Assembly (NCBI RefSeq): GCF_945906275.1 | Contig: NZ_CAMDRA010000004.1 | Span: 1 to 52,912 of the forward strand | DNA from: Dongia mobilis | GTDB taxonomy: Bacteria; Pseudomonadota; Alphaproteobacteria; Dongiales; Dongiaceae | Reading direction: 5' to 3' | Length of the DNA stretch: 52,912 nucleotides | Translations under genes and position numbers: made by a program | Notes under the pieces: generated by a model | Databases searched by the model: none | What the model was told of the DNA's origin: nothing | What the model saw: the letters and a program-made list of their open reading frames with translations, nothing else | Part shown: in pieces, positions 28,867-38,974 of the stretch | Position numbering within the stretch: the first letter of the stretch is position 1 | Layout of the letters: every line of letters starts with the position of its first letter

Positions 28867-30743
28867 GCGCTCTGCCTCTCCGCCCGATGCCGGCGGACAT
28901 GGCGCAGCAGGATGGTGAGCGCTGCGGGGGTGACCCCGGAAATGCGCTGGGCGGCACCCAGCGATGCCGGCCGGGCCGCTTTCAGCTTCTCGCGCACTTC
29001 GGTCGAGAGCGAGCCGATCTGGTCGTAATCAAGATCTTCTGGCAACAGCAGGGCCTCATCCTTGCGGAAGGCAACGATGTCGGCGTCCTGGCGCTTCAGA
29101 TATCCGGCATAGCGCCCGTCGATCTCGATCTGCTCGGCGATTTCCGGGGCGAAACCGTCGATTTCCGGCCAGATCTCGGAGAGGCGCGGCATGGTGATCT
29201 CGGGGTAAGCCAGCAGCCCCAACGCCGTCCGGCGCTGGCCGTCCTGGTTGATATTGAAGCCCTCGGCCTTCAGCTCATTGGGCGTCGCCGAGAGCGATTG
29301 CATGGTCGCCCGCGCCGTTTCCAGCGCCGCCATCTTGGCGGAAAAGGCTGATTCACGGGGCTTTCCCACGCATCCCCAGGCCAGGCCCAAGGGCGTCAGG
29401 CGCTGGTCGGCATTATCCTGGCGGAGCTGCAGCCGGTATTCGGCGCGGCTGGTGAACATGCGGTAGGGCTCGGCGGTGCCATGCGACACGAGGTCGTCGA
29501 CCATGACACCTATATAGGCCGTGGCCCGGTCCAGCGTCACACCCTCCCCGGCTCCACCGGCCAGGCGCGCGGCATTCAAGCCCGCCATCAAGCCTTGCGC
29601 CGCTGCCTCTTCATAACCCGTGGTGCCGTTGATCTGCCCGGCGAGGAACAGGCCCGGCATGGCGCGCAGCTCCAGACTGGCTTTGAGCGCCCGCGGATCG
29701 ACGAAATCATATTCGATCGCATAACCCGGCCGCAGCATGACCGCGTGTTCCAGGCCGACGATGGTCTTCAGCAACCCCGCCTGCACATCGGCCGGCAGCG
29801 AGGTCGAAATACCGTTGGGATAGACCGTGTCGTCATCCAGCCCTTCCGGCTCCAGGAAGATCTGGTGCCGGTCCTTCTCGGCGAACCGCACCACCTTGTC
29901 CTCGATCGAGGGGCAATAGCGCGGCCCCGTCCCTTCGATCTGGCCCGAATAGATGGGCGCCCGGTGCAGGTTTTCGCGAATGAGGTCGTGTCCGGCAGCC
30001 GAGGTATAGGTGATGCCGCAGGCGATCTGTGGCGTCGTGATGCCGGCGGTGAGATAGGACATCGGCACCGGCGGATTGTCGCCGGGCTGTGACTCCAGGG
30101 ATTTCCAGTCGATGGTGCGACCGTCAAGACGCGGTGGCGTCCCGGTCTTGAGCCGCCCCATGGGCAGGCCCAGCCGATAAAGGGTCTGGGCGAGTTGCCT
30201 GGAGGGCGCTTCGTCGACGCGGCCGGCCGGGATGCGCTCTTCGCCGCAATGGATGAGGCCATTGAGGAAAGTCCCGGTGGTGAGCACCACGGCGGCGCAA
30301 GCCAGGCGCAGCCCAGCCTCGGTGATCACGGCGGCGACACGGCCATCGGCCCCGATTTCCAGATCCCCGGCGGCACCGGCCAGGATGGAGAGGTTCGGCT
30401 GTTCGGCCAGAAGCGCCTGGACGGCCTGGCGGTAGAGCTTACGGTCGGCCTGGGCGCGGGGGCCGCGGACCGCCGGGCCTTTGGACTGGTTGAGCATGCG
30501 GAACTGGATGCCGCCCTGGTCGATGGCCTTCGCCATGATCCCGTCGAGGGCGTCGATCTCGCGCACCAGATGGCCCTTGGCCAGGCCACCGATGGCCGGG
30601 TTGCACGACATCTCGCCGATCTTCCGGGGATCGTGGGTCAGGAGCAGCGTGCGGGCGCCCAGGCGCGCGGATGCCGCGGCAGCCTCCGTCCCGGCATGGC
30701 CGCCACCCACCACGATAACATCAAATTTCAGGTCATCATTCAT
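28863..30743 (-). CDS. mnmG: tRNA uridine-5-carboxymethylaminomethyl(34) synthesis enzyme MnmG
   Basis: [47 protein letters not shown]. Confidence 0.98.
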   Translation of the reverse strand: MNDDLKFDVIVVGGGHAGTEAAAASARLGARTLLLTHDPRKIGEMSCNPAIGGLAKGHLVREIDALDGIMAKAIDQGGIQFRMLNQSKGPAVRGPRAQADRKLYRQAVQALLAEQPNLSILAGAAGDLEIGADGRVAAVITEAGLRLACAAVVLTTGTFLNGLIHCGEERIPAGRVDEAPSRQLAQTLYRLGLPMGRLKTGTPPRLDGRTIDWKSLESQPGDNPPVPMSYLTAGITTPQIACGITYTSAAGHDLIRENLHRAPIYSGQIEGTGPRYCPSIEDKVVRFAEKDRHQIFLEPEGLDDDTVYPNGISTSLPADVQAGLLKTIVGLEHAVMLRPGYAIEYDFVDPRALKASLELRAMPGLFLAGQINGTTGYEEAAAQGLMAGLNAARLAGGAGEGVTLDRATAYIGVMVDDLVSHGTAEPYRMFTSRAEYRLQLRQDNADQRLTPLGLAWGCVGKPRESAFSAKMAALETARATMQSLSATPNELKAEGFNINQDGQRRTALGLLAYPEITMPRLSEIWPEIDGFAPEIAEQIEIDGRYAGYLKRQDADIVAFRKDEALLLPEDLDYDQIGSLSTEVREKLKAARPASLGAAQRISGVTPAALTILLRHVRRHRAERQSA

Positions 30744-30758
30744 GTTTCACGTGAAACA
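30743..30758. promoter_or_regulatory. parS: parS site overlapping the first base of the mnmG start codon
   Basis: Perfect palindrome TGTTTCACGTGAAACA. Confidence 0.97.
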
Positions 30759-30790
30759 ATTTCATATTTACCATATATTTCAATGGCTTG

Positions 30791-32119
30791 CTATTTTCCG
30801 ATGCAGAATTCCCGAAAGATCAAATCGAGAACATCATCGACTTCCACGCGGCCGGTGATGCGGCCCAAAGCCTGCACCGCGAGCCGCAAATCCTCGGCCT
30901 TCAGCTCCACAACCGACGCCTGCAGGCCACGCTGCAGGGCACCCAGGCACCGCTCGAGCGCCGCTCGGTGCCGCAACCTTGTCAGTGCCGGCTGGGCTCC
31001 GGGGCTCAGCGCCTTCGCCGCTTTCCCGGCCAGGGCGGTCACCAGCGCCTCGATCCCGGCGCCGGTCTTGGCCGATACCGGCAGCAGTTTCCGGCCCGCG
31101 ATTTCGGGCGCCAGGGGCTGTCCGGCCAATTCGGCCTTGTTCAATACGACAATCGCCTCGGCGTCAATCTGTGCCGCGACATCCGGGTCAAAATCCGGCC
31201 AGCTGGCCGCATCAAACACGATCAGCTTGAGATCGGCATATTCGGCGCGCTTCAGGGCGCGGCGCACGCCCTCCTGTTCGATTTCGTCCGGACTGTCGCG
31301 GAGGCCCGCCGTGTCGGCGATCAGCACCGGATAGCCGCCAAGGTCCAGCTTCACCTCGATGACATCGCGCGTGGTGCCGGCCCGCGCCGAGACGATCGCC
31401 GCCTCCCGTCCCGCAAGGCGGTTGAGGAGGCTGGACTTCCCTACATTGGGCGCACCCAGGATCGCCACCGACAACCCCTCGCGCAGCATCTCGCCGCGAT
31501 GCCCGTCGGAAAGATGCTGCTCAATCCCCTCTGCCAGCGCCCGCATGGTCTCGTCGATGAGGGTCATGAGCCCTTCGGGCAGATCCTCGTCGGGAAAATC
31601 GATGGCGGCCTCGATACGCGCCAGGGCCGAGATGAGCGCTCGCCGCCATTCTTCATAGAGTTTCGACAGCTCCCCTTCCGCCTGGCGCAGGGCCTGCCTG
31701 CGCTGCGCCTCGGTTTCCGCGGCGATGAGGTCGGCAAGGCCCTCGATCTCGACGAGGTCAAGCTTGCCATGGTCGAAGGCGCGCCGCGTGAATTCGCCGG
31801 GCTCAGCGAGGCGCAGGCCCAAAGCCTGGAGCGTTGCCGCCACCGCGGCAAGAATGGCGGGGCCGCCATGGGTGTGCAGTTCGACCACATCTTCGCCGGT
31901 GAAACTGTTGGGTGCCGGGAAGTGGATCGCGAGACCGTCATCGATCGCCGTTTCCGGCGATTGATAAAAGCGCCGCTTTGCAGCGATCCGTGGTGCTGGT
32001 AATGCCCGGTTTGTCAGGGTTTTCAGCACCTCGCCAGCACGCGGGCCGGAGATGCGAAAGACGGCGACACCCGATCTTCCCGCCGGCGTGGCCAGGGCAA
32101 AGATCGTGTCGCCGCTCAT
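30791..32119 (-). CDS. mnmE: tRNA modification GTPase MnmE
   Basis: MSGDTIFALATPAGRSGVAVFRISG..., GAPNVGKSSLLNRLAGREAAIVSARAGTTRDVIE, C-terminal FCIGK. Confidence 0.98.
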   Translation of the reverse strand: MSGDTIFALATPAGRSGVAVFRISGPRAGEVLKTLTNRALPAPRIAAKRRFYQSPETAIDDGLAIHFPAPNSFTGEDVVELHTHGGPAILAAVAATLQALGLRLAEPGEFTRRAFDHGKLDLVEIEGLADLIAAETEAQRRQALRQAEGELSKLYEEWRRALISALARIEAAIDFPDEDLPEGLMTLIDETMRALAEGIEQHLSDGHRGEMLREGLSVAILGAPNVGKSSLLNRLAGREAAIVSARAGTTRDVIEVKLDLGGYPVLIADTAGLRDSPDEIEQEGVRRALKRAEYADLKLIVFDAASWPDFDPDVAAQIDAEAIVVLNKAELAGQPLAPEIAGRKLLPVSAKTGAGIEALVTALAGKAAKALSPGAQPALTRLRHRAALERCLGALQRGLQASVVELKAEDLRLAVQALGRITGRVEVDDVLDLIFREFCIGK

Positions 32120-32144
32120 TGTACTGGCATCATCGTCTTGCGAC

Positions 32145-32564
32145 TCATTCGGCCGTAACGCGGGGCCCCGCTTGCACGAGAGCGGCGCGGTCTTCCTTCG
32201 CAAGATCTTCCGGCAGCTTGTCGGTCGGCTGCAGCATCAACCGTTCAACGCGTTCGCCCTTGATCAGGTGACGCTGGATGATTTCTTCCGCATCCTCGAC
32301 CGAGTGATAGCTGTACCAGATGCCTTCCGGATAGATCACCATGGTCGGCCCCAACTCGCAGCGATCGAGACAGCCGGATTGATTGACGCGGATGTTTGTG
32401 ACGCCCAGTTCCTTGGTGCGCGCCTTCATGTAATTGCGCAAGGGTTCGGCCCCGCGCGACTTGCAGCAGCCGCGCTTGTGCCCGGCCGGGCGCTCATTGA
32501 TGCAACAGAAGATGTGGGTCTCGAAATAGGGCGCCGGATCACCCGGTTTGGAATGTGCAGTCAT
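32145..32564 (-). CDS. (2Fe-2S) ferredoxin domain-containing protein
   Basis: HIFCCINERPAGHKRGCCKSRGAEPLRNYMK...VNQSGCLDRCELGPTMVIYPEGIWY. Confidence 0.9.
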   Translation of the reverse strand: MTAHSKPGDPAPYFETHIFCCINERPAGHKRGCCKSRGAEPLRNYMKARTKELGVTNIRVNQSGCLDRCELGPTMVIYPEGIWYSYHSVEDAEEIIQRHLIKGERVERLMLQPTDKLPEDLAKEDRAALVQAGPRVTAE

Positions 32565-32579
32565 CGCTGATCCGAAACT

Positions 32580-32831
32580 CTATTTGCTGCTGTCTTTGCC
32601 GGCGCCCTGACCGAAAGCCTGCCAGAACATCTTCTGCATCTGCTCCAGGCCCGCGATCCCCGCCGGCATCCAGGTCTTCATCAGCGTCTCGGCATCGGTG
32701 CCCTTCATCGAGGCCATGACCCGCTCCTGCACTTCCTGCATCACGGCATCCTGCATCGGCGCCACGTTGGGCAGGCCGAAAAAAGCCCGCGCCTCTTCCG
32801 GCGAACATTCGATATCGACATTGATCTTCAT
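32580..32831 (-). CDS. DUF6489-like small conserved protein
   Basis: MKINVDIECSPEEARAFFGLPNVAPMQDAVMQEVQERVMASMKG. Confidence 0.8.
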   Translation of the reverse strand: MKINVDIECSPEEARAFFGLPNVAPMQDAVMQEVQERVMASMKGTDAETLMKTWMPAGIAGLEQMQKMFWQAFGQGAGKDSSK

Positions 32832-32936
32832 CAAGAACTCCCGCCGCTCCGGGCCCATAGTTAATCCGGGCTCATGGTCAAGGTGACACTAGCCGATGGC
32901 ATGCCAGAACAAAAGCATGACAGCCGCCAGCGGTGC

Positions 32937-32975
32937 CAATGTCCGGGGCCAATGTCCGGGGCCAATGGCATGGCA
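32937..32975. repeat. 13-bp tandem repeat (x2 plus partial)
   Basis: CCAATGTCCGGGG CCAATGTCCGGGG CCAATGGCATGGC. Confidence 0.75.
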
Positions 32976-33059
32976 CGCGTGGGATGACGACGGCCAGGTG
33001 TCCGTGCTACAGCGGATACAACCTGCGGAACCAGACGATTTGGCGGCTATTGGGACGGC

Positions 33060-33530
33060 ATGACCGGCTATATCAACTATCTCGACCGGAAACCTGATCC
33101 CCGGCTGCAGCACCTGCAGGAGATCTGGGAGCAGCTCTGTGATGGTGGCAGGCTGCCAGCCTATTCGCCTGCCACCCTGGCCGCGTTCCCGGTCGCATCC
33201 GAGCAGGCCAGCATCATCGAGGTTCGGGACGGCGGCAAGCGCCGGCGCTATTTCGTGGTCAAGGACGGTCCCGCCGTGGTGGCGGCTGTCGGCATCGATT
33301 GCAGCGGCACCTATCTCGACGCTCCCAGCGACACACCCGAATACCACACCATCCTGATCAGCGATTATGACGGGGTCGTCGCCAGCCGGCGGCCGCGCCT
33401 TTATGCTGAGGAACATCATCTCGACAACCGGGCCCGCCTCATTGCCGGCATCCAGCTGCCCTTTGCCGCGGATGGCGAGCATACCGACGTGATCGTCGAA
33501 TTCGTCTACGCCCTCGAAGAACTGGCCTGA
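33060..33530 (+). CDS. Small PAS_5-like domain protein
   Basis: LQEIWEQLCDGGRLPAYSPATLAAFP...YHTILISDYDGVVASRRPRLYAEEHHLDNRARLIAGIQLPF. Confidence 0.6.
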   Translation: MTGYINYLDRKPDPRLQHLQEIWEQLCDGGRLPAYSPATLAAFPVASEQASIIEVRDGGKRRRYFVVKDGPAVVAAVGIDCSGTYLDAPSDTPEYHTILISDYDGVVASRRPRLYAEEHHLDNRARLIAGIQLPFAADGEHTDVIVEFVYALEELA

Positions 33531-33567
33531 TCGCTAATCGCGGCGATCCGCGGGATCATGGTCCAGA

Positions 33568-33603
33568 TCCCGGCCCAGTTCCCGGCCCGGCTCCCGGCCC
33601 AGT
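33568..33603. repeat. 12-bp x3 tandem repeat near a stop codon
   Basis: TCCCGGCCCAGT / TCCCGGCCCGGC / TCCCGGCCCAGT. Confidence 0.85.
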
Positions 33604-33606
33604 CCC

Positions 33607-34020
33607 CTAGCGCGCCTGGTCCAGATCCTCCATCGCCAGCAACCGCTCGACTTTGTGCTCATCACCATAGGGCAGCACGACGAATTCGGAGACATGGAAG
33701 ACACCACTCACCGCTTGCCAACTGTAACGGCCCATGCGCGGCTTACCCGACAGCGCCACTACGCGATAGTTGTCGGCAACGCTATCCGACTCTGGGAAAG
33801 GTGCCGCCCGGACATCCGCTCCGGAAAAATCCTGGTCGTAGAAGTCGCGGTAGCCGGAGCCGAACAGGCGGAATTTCGGCTGCTCCGGATCACGCACATC
33901 GACCACGACGAGATCGGTTAGGAATGGCTTCAGCTCGACCGGATCGATCGCTGCGAGCGCCGGGAGCCTCGCCCCGGCACAGCCGCGCTGCCATTGCGCA
34001 TGAAGCTGCCGCAGGCGCAC
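33607..34020 (-). CDS. PAS_5-like domain protein; start uncertain (GTG at 34020 chosen)
   Basis: LRQLHAQWQRGCAGARLPALAAIDPVELKPFLTDLVVVDVRDPEQPKFRLFGSGYRDFYDQDFSG. Confidence 0.75.
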   Translation of the reverse strand: MRLRQLHAQWQRGCAGARLPALAAIDPVELKPFLTDLVVVDVRDPEQPKFRLFGSGYRDFYDQDFSGADVRAAPFPESDSVADNYRVVALSGKPRMGRYSWQAVSGVFHVSEFVVLPYGDEHKVERLLAMEDLDQAR

Positions 34021-34198
34021 CGACTGCAGGACTAGCCCCCTGGCTAGAGTAGATGTACTCTTAGTATTTGAAATAATTAGATAACTTCTCAGAAGTCCCG
34101 GCCAAGAGCCTGCCTTCTCCGGAAGACCACAATCCTGTGGTCCGGCGGCCTGGGACATGCTTGGATTTCGCCCACGTCCAGGTGAACCGGGGGGAAGC

Positions 34199-35041
34199 AT
34201 GGGTTTCGCGGATCGACGGCAGATCATCGTCGCAATCGTCATCGCCACGGGCCCGCTGCTGGGCCTGAGCGATCACGCGCAAGCACAGCAATATCTGGGG
34301 CAGATGACGGCCGCTGACTGCCGGTCCCGGGGTGGCTCGCCCGACAGTTCGATCACCGACGATGCCAATCCCGATCCGCCGCGCGGCTGCTGGAAACATT
34401 TCACCAGCGGCAGTGCTGCCGGCAGTAGCGGGTCGACCACGACAACCACAACGACGACCGTGACCACGACGTCAGGCGGCGGCGACAACACCGCCGCCGT
34501 TGCCCTGCAGGTGGGTGGCGCCGCCCTCAATTTGCTCGGCCAGATCATCGAAGCCTTTGGCGACGATCAACCAGCGACCACCCCCGCCGAAACGGCGAGC
34601 ATGGCGGAGGTCGAGGCCATCAAGGCGCAGGAAGCAGCCGTCCTCGCTGAAGAAGCGCGCAACCTCAACGAGGCCGGGCGCCAGGCCGCGGCCGACGGCA
34701 AGACTGTGGTGGCGCTCGCCAAATTCCAGCGCGCCCTCGATACCGCCGAGCAGATCAACGACAACGAGAACATGGGTCTCTATCGCGACAACATGAACAC
34801 GATGCAGGCCTATATCGCCTATGATTTCGGCCTCCGATCCTGGCGCAGCGGCAATTACGAGGGGGCGCGCAAACGCTTCGACGAAGCGATCCATTTTGCG
34901 TGGCTGGCCAACAAGGATGATCTCGCCCGCGAGATCACCAATGGCATCAAAAAGCTGCCGAAAAAAGGCAGCGCCGACACCAATACCAATCAGGGGAACG
35001 GCATATGTATGCAGATCAACGGCGAAATCGCCTGCGAGTAG
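34199..35041 (+). CDS. Hypothetical secreted protein with poly-Thr linker
   Basis: Signal-like N-terminus; STTTTTTTTVTTTSGGGDNT; helical/TPR-like C-terminal half. Confidence 0.65.
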   Translation: MGFADRRQIIVAIVIATGPLLGLSDHAQAQQYLGQMTAADCRSRGGSPDSSITDDANPDPPRGCWKHFTSGSAAGSSGSTTTTTTTTVTTTSGGGDNTAAVALQVGGAALNLLGQIIEAFGDDQPATTPAETASMAEVEAIKAQEAAVLAEEARNLNEAGRQAAADGKTVVALAKFQRALDTAEQINDNENMGLYRDNMNTMQAYIAYDFGLRSWRSGNYEGARKRFDEAIHFAWLANKDDLAREITNGIKKLPKKGSADTNTNQGNGICMQINGEIACE

Positions 35042-35724
35042 CAAGCGGCATCGTTGCGGCACTGGCGCTGCTGTCGCCGACTGTCGCCACCGCCGATTTC
35101 AAGACCGTTGATGGCCGCATGATCACGCTGGAGCATCTATCCAGTCATCTCATGGTGGTCAATGAAATGCCTGGCCTCCCCCCCAGCCCCATTGAATCCG
35201 AGAGCGAGTCCTCAACGACCCTCAATGTCCTCGGCGATAAAAAGATCCTCGCCTGGGTTGCCACCAATTTCTTCTGCCAGGCGGGCGGCAATTACCAGCA
35301 GACCGCGATCGTCTATACCGATGGCAGGAATTCCGGCAGCGGCACTTGCGATGAGCGCATCTCGGGCACCGATGTTGATTCGACCACCCAGGAGCCGGTT
35401 GAGTTCGAGTTCCAGAGCGAGAGTCGGGTCAGCGGTACCGAGATCCGCTTGAAAGGCACCTTCTCGGCCGAGCTGGTGACGCACAAGGTGACCAAAGAAG
35501 GCCCCTTCGCGGGGACATCGGATTACGAGAAGGAGATCGACGTCAAACAGGAAGCCGTGCTCAGCATCAATGGCAAGACCTGCAAGGTGATCTCCCTCAC
35601 CTGGATCCAGACCGAGATCGAATACGGCGAAATCCACAACGCGACTGGAACCGAGGGCAGCGTCACCACGACCATACAGCGCACCACCCAGGCGAACGAC
35701 GCCACAACCTGCACAATCCAGTAA
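35005..35724 (+). CDS. Hypothetical secreted protein overlapping the upstream gene by 37 nt
   Basis: Signal peptide VASGIVAALALLSPTVATADF; overlaps 34199..35041 in another frame. Confidence 0.65.
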   Translation: MYADQRRNRLRVASGIVAALALLSPTVATADFKTVDGRMITLEHLSSHLMVVNEMPGLPPSPIESESESSTTLNVLGDKKILAWVATNFFCQAGGNYQQTAIVYTDGRNSGSGTCDERISGTDVDSTTQEPVEFEFQSESRVSGTEIRLKGTFSAELVTHKVTKEGPFAGTSDYEKEIDVKQEAVLSINGKTCKVISLTWIQTEIEYGEIHNATGTEGSVTTTIQRTTQANDATTCTIQ

Positions 35725-35769
35725 ACGAAAACGGTTGATTAAACCGGCGAGACCGCCACATTGTCGGGC

Positions 35770-37875
35770 ATGACCCGACACGCAGCCCCCACACACCCGA
35801 CCAAGCCCAACCCGCAGAACAAGCTGGTGGATGAAACCAGCCCCTATCTGCTTCAGCACAAGGACAACCCCGTCAACTGGCGCGCCTGGAACAACGCTAC
35901 CCTGGCCGAGGCGCGGGACCGGGACATGCCGATCCTGCTCTCGGTGGGCTATGCCGCCTGCCATTGGTGCCATGTCATGGCCCATGAGAGTTTCGAGGAT
36001 GAGGGCATCGCCGCGCTGATGAACAGACTGTTCATCAACATCAAGATCGACCGCGAAGAGCGGCCGGATCTCGACCAGATCTACCAGCAGGCGCTCTCGC
36101 TGCTGGGCCAGCAGGGCGGCTGGCCACTGACCATGTTCCTGACGCCCGACGGTCAGCCCTTCTGGGGCGGTACCTATTTCCCGAAGGAGCCGCGCTACGG
36201 CAGGCCCGGTTTCGGCGATGTGCTGAACGCCTTGTCCGAGGCCTATCACACCGACAAGGAAAAGGTCGGGAAGAACGTCGCGGGCCTGGCTGAAGCGATG
36301 CAGCGGCTTTCTTCGCCGCAAGGCGGTGGCGAGATCACCGTCGAGGTGATGGACCGCATCGCCGAGCGCCTGCTGCAGGAAATCGACCTGGTACGTGGTG
36401 GCATTGGCGGCGCGCCGAAATTTCCGCAGCCTTCGGTGCTCAACCTGCTGTGGCGCAGCTTCCGCCGCAACGGCGACGGCCGCTACCGCGAAGCGGTGCT
36501 CCTGAGCCTCACCCGCATGCTGCAGGGTGGCATCTATGATCATTTGGGCGGCGGTCTTGCGCGCTATGCGACCGATGCCGATTGGCTGGTGCCGCATTTC
36601 GAAAAGATGCTCTACGACAATGCCGAACTGCTGGGTCAGCTCGCCGAGGCCTGGATCGAGACCGGTGAAAAGCTCTACGAGACCCGCGCCCATGAAATCG
36701 TCGGCTGGCTCATGCGCGAGATGCTGGCTGCACCCGACGCTGAAGGCCGTCACGCCTTCGCCGCCTCGCTCGATGCCGATTCGGAAGGCGTCGAAGGCAA
36801 GTTCTATGTCTGGGACGAGGCCGAGATCGACGAGGTGCTGGGGGCAGAGTCCAACTTCTTCAAACATATCTATGATGTGAGTGCCGCCGGCAATTGGGAA
36901 GACACCAACATCCTCAACCGCGGCCATCAGATGGGCCTGCTGATCGAGGGCGACGAACAGCGCCTCCATGCCGCGCGGCAGAAATTGCTGGCGCGACGCG
37001 CGACGCGCATCCGGCCCGGCTGGGACGACAAGGTGCTGGTCGATTGGAACGGGCTGATGATCGCAAACCTCGCGCAAGCCTCGCAGGTTTTTGCGCAGCC
37101 AGGCTGGCTCAAGCTCGCCGAGGACGCCTTCGCCTTCATTGACAAGAACATGCGCGACAGTTCTGGTCGCCTGAAGCATGCTTGGCGTGCCACGCCTGAC
37201 TATCCAAAGGGCCGCCTCGCCCACCCGGCAACGCTCGATGATCACGCCAATCTCGCCCGCGCAGCCCTCATGCTCAATCAGGCGACCGGCAGCGATGGCT
37301 ACCTCATGGCGGCCCGCGCCATCGTCGCCGATCTCGATGCACATTTCTGGGATACGCGCGCCGGCGGCTATTTCTTCAGCGCCGACGATACCGGCGACGT
37401 CATCATCCGGACCAAATCCGCCAATGACAATGCGACGCCCAGCGGCAATGGCACCATGGTCGAGGTGCTGACGCGCCTCGACTCGCTTACCGGTAACGAA
37501 GCCTATGGGAACCGCGCCGCCGATCTGCTCAGGGCCTTTGCGGGCGAGATCCAGCGCAACTTCTTCCCGCTCGCCAATCTCCTCAACGGCAACGACTTCC
37601 ATCTTCGTGCCATCGAAATCATCATCATCGGCGACCGCGCCGCCGCCGACACGCAGGCGCTGCTCCGGGCCTTGCACAGCCAGCCGGCCCAGAACCTCGT
37701 GCTGCAAATCGTCGCAGACACCAGCCATCTGCCGGCCACGCATCTCGCCTCGGCCAAGACACGGATCGGCGGCAAGGCCACGGCCTATGTCTGCCGGCAG
37801 CAGACCTGCTCGGCGCCGGTCGTGGAACCGGGCGATCTGGCCCTTGCCTTGAGCCGGCGCGGCGATCTGGGCTAG
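35770..37875 (+). CDS. Thioredoxin domain-containing protein (DUF255/YyaL family)
   Basis: NKLVDETSPYLLQHKDNPVNWRAWNNATLAEARDRDMPILLSVGYAACHWCHVMAHESFED. Confidence 0.97.
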   Translation: MTRHAAPTHPTKPNPQNKLVDETSPYLLQHKDNPVNWRAWNNATLAEARDRDMPILLSVGYAACHWCHVMAHESFEDEGIAALMNRLFINIKIDREERPDLDQIYQQALSLLGQQGGWPLTMFLTPDGQPFWGGTYFPKEPRYGRPGFGDVLNALSEAYHTDKEKVGKNVAGLAEAMQRLSSPQGGGEITVEVMDRIAERLLQEIDLVRGGIGGAPKFPQPSVLNLLWRSFRRNGDGRYREAVLLSLTRMLQGGIYDHLGGGLARYATDADWLVPHFEKMLYDNAELLGQLAEAWIETGEKLYETRAHEIVGWLMREMLAAPDAEGRHAFAASLDADSEGVEGKFYVWDEAEIDEVLGAESNFFKHIYDVSAAGNWEDTNILNRGHQMGLLIEGDEQRLHAARQKLLARRATRIRPGWDDKVLVDWNGLMIANLAQASQVFAQPGWLKLAEDAFAFIDKNMRDSSGRLKHAWRATPDYPKGRLAHPATLDDHANLARAALMLNQATGSDGYLMAARAIVADLDAHFWDTRAGGYFFSADDTGDVIIRTKSANDNATPSGNGTMVEVLTRLDSLTGNEAYGNRAADLLRAFAGEIQRNFFPLANLLNGNDFHLRAIEIIIIGDRAAADTQALLRALHSQPAQNLVLQIVADTSHLPATHLASAKTRIGGKATAYVCRQQTCSAPVVEPGDLALALSRRGDLG

Positions 37876-37919
37876 CTTCACAGACGTATCAACTGCGTCT
37901 CCAGCAAATCAGGTCCTTC

Positions 37920-38972
37920 ATGCCACCGCGCCGTATCGCCATCGTGCTGTTCAATCTCGGCGGTCCCGACGGGCCGGCGGCGGTGAAGCCGTTCCTGTTC
38001 AACCTGTTCAACGACAAGAACATCATCGGCGCCCCCGGGCCGATCCGCTGGGCGCTGGCGAAATTCATCTCGGCCCGGCGCGGGCCCATCGCCCAGCATG
38101 TCTATGACCAGATCGGCGGCGGCTCGCCGATCCTGCCCAACACGCTGGCGCAGGCCGATGCCCTCGCCCGGGCGCTCGCCGAAATCGGCGAGGTCAAGAC
38201 CTTCATCGCGATGCGCTACTGGCATCCCTTCACCGAGGATACGGCGCGCGCGGTGAAAGAATGGGCGCCAGATGAAATCGTGCTCCTGCCGCTCTATCCG
38301 CAATTCTCCACCACCACCACGGCCTCCTCACAGCGCGTCTGGGAGACGACCGCGCGAAAGATCGGCCTCAATGTCCCGGCGCATTTCATCTGCTGCTATC
38401 CGGATGAACCCGGCTTCGTCGCGGCCCTCACCGACATCACGCGGCAATCCATCGCTGCGGCCGCGACGGAAGCGCCGGACAAGGCGCAGATCGTCATCTT
38501 CTCGGCCCATGGCCTGCCGCAGAAGATCGTCGACAAGGGCGATCCCTATGTGCAGCAGGTCGAGGCCACGGTCACGGCGACGACAAAGGCCCTCGGGCTT
38601 GCAGCGGACCAATGGATCATCGCCTATCAGAGCCGCGTCGGTCCCCTGCAATGGGTCGGCCCCTCGACCGACGCGGTGATCACCGAGAATGCCAAGGCCG
38701 GCCGCGCCATCATCGTGGTGCCGGTGGCCTTCGTCTCGGAACATTCCGAAACGCTGGTCGAACTCGACATCGAGTACCGCCACCTCGCCCTGACCACCGG
38801 CGCCGCCGCCTTCGTCCGCGCGCCCACCGTGGCAACCCATCCTTCCTTCATCCAGGGCCTCGCCCACCTGGTGGAACAAGCGCGCCGGAAGGGTGCCGTC
38901 CTGCAACCGGGCTGCAGCCGCGACGCCTGCCGCGGCCAAAGCCAATGCGCCATGACAATTGCTGGGATGTGA
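37920..38972 (+). CDS. hemH: Ferrochelatase
   Basis: RIAIVLFNLGGPDGPAAVKPFLFNLFNDKNII...FSAHGLPQKIVDKGDPY. Confidence 0.97.
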   Translation: MPPRRIAIVLFNLGGPDGPAAVKPFLFNLFNDKNIIGAPGPIRWALAKFISARRGPIAQHVYDQIGGGSPILPNTLAQADALARALAEIGEVKTFIAMRYWHPFTEDTARAVKEWAPDEIVLLPLYPQFSTTTTASSQRVWETTARKIGLNVPAHFICCYPDEPGFVAALTDITRQSIAAAATEAPDKAQIVIFSAHGLPQKIVDKGDPYVQQVEATVTATTKALGLAADQWIIAYQSRVGPLQWVGPSTDAVITENAKAGRAIIVVPVAFVSEHSETLVELDIEYRHLALTTGAAAFVRAPTVATHPSFIQGLAHLVEQARRKGAVLQPGCSRDACRGQSQCAMTIAGM

Positions 38973-38974
38973 CC

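Noticed and set aside
30778-30800. AT-rich patch near the parS at mnmG considered as an origin unwinding element
   Set aside because: No DnaA-box cluster here; the hemE/ppsR gap has much better origin features
34430-34490. ACG/ACC/ACA-rich tract considered as a non-coding microsatellite
   Set aside because: It is in frame and encodes a poly-Thr linker with varied codons, so protein-level selection is the simpler explanation
35212-37881. 889-aa ORF on the minus strand opposite the thioredoxin/DUF255 gene
   Set aside because: Antisense of a clearly recognisable protein; long antisense ORFs are expected in GC-rich genomes from third-position bias, and no family features were seen
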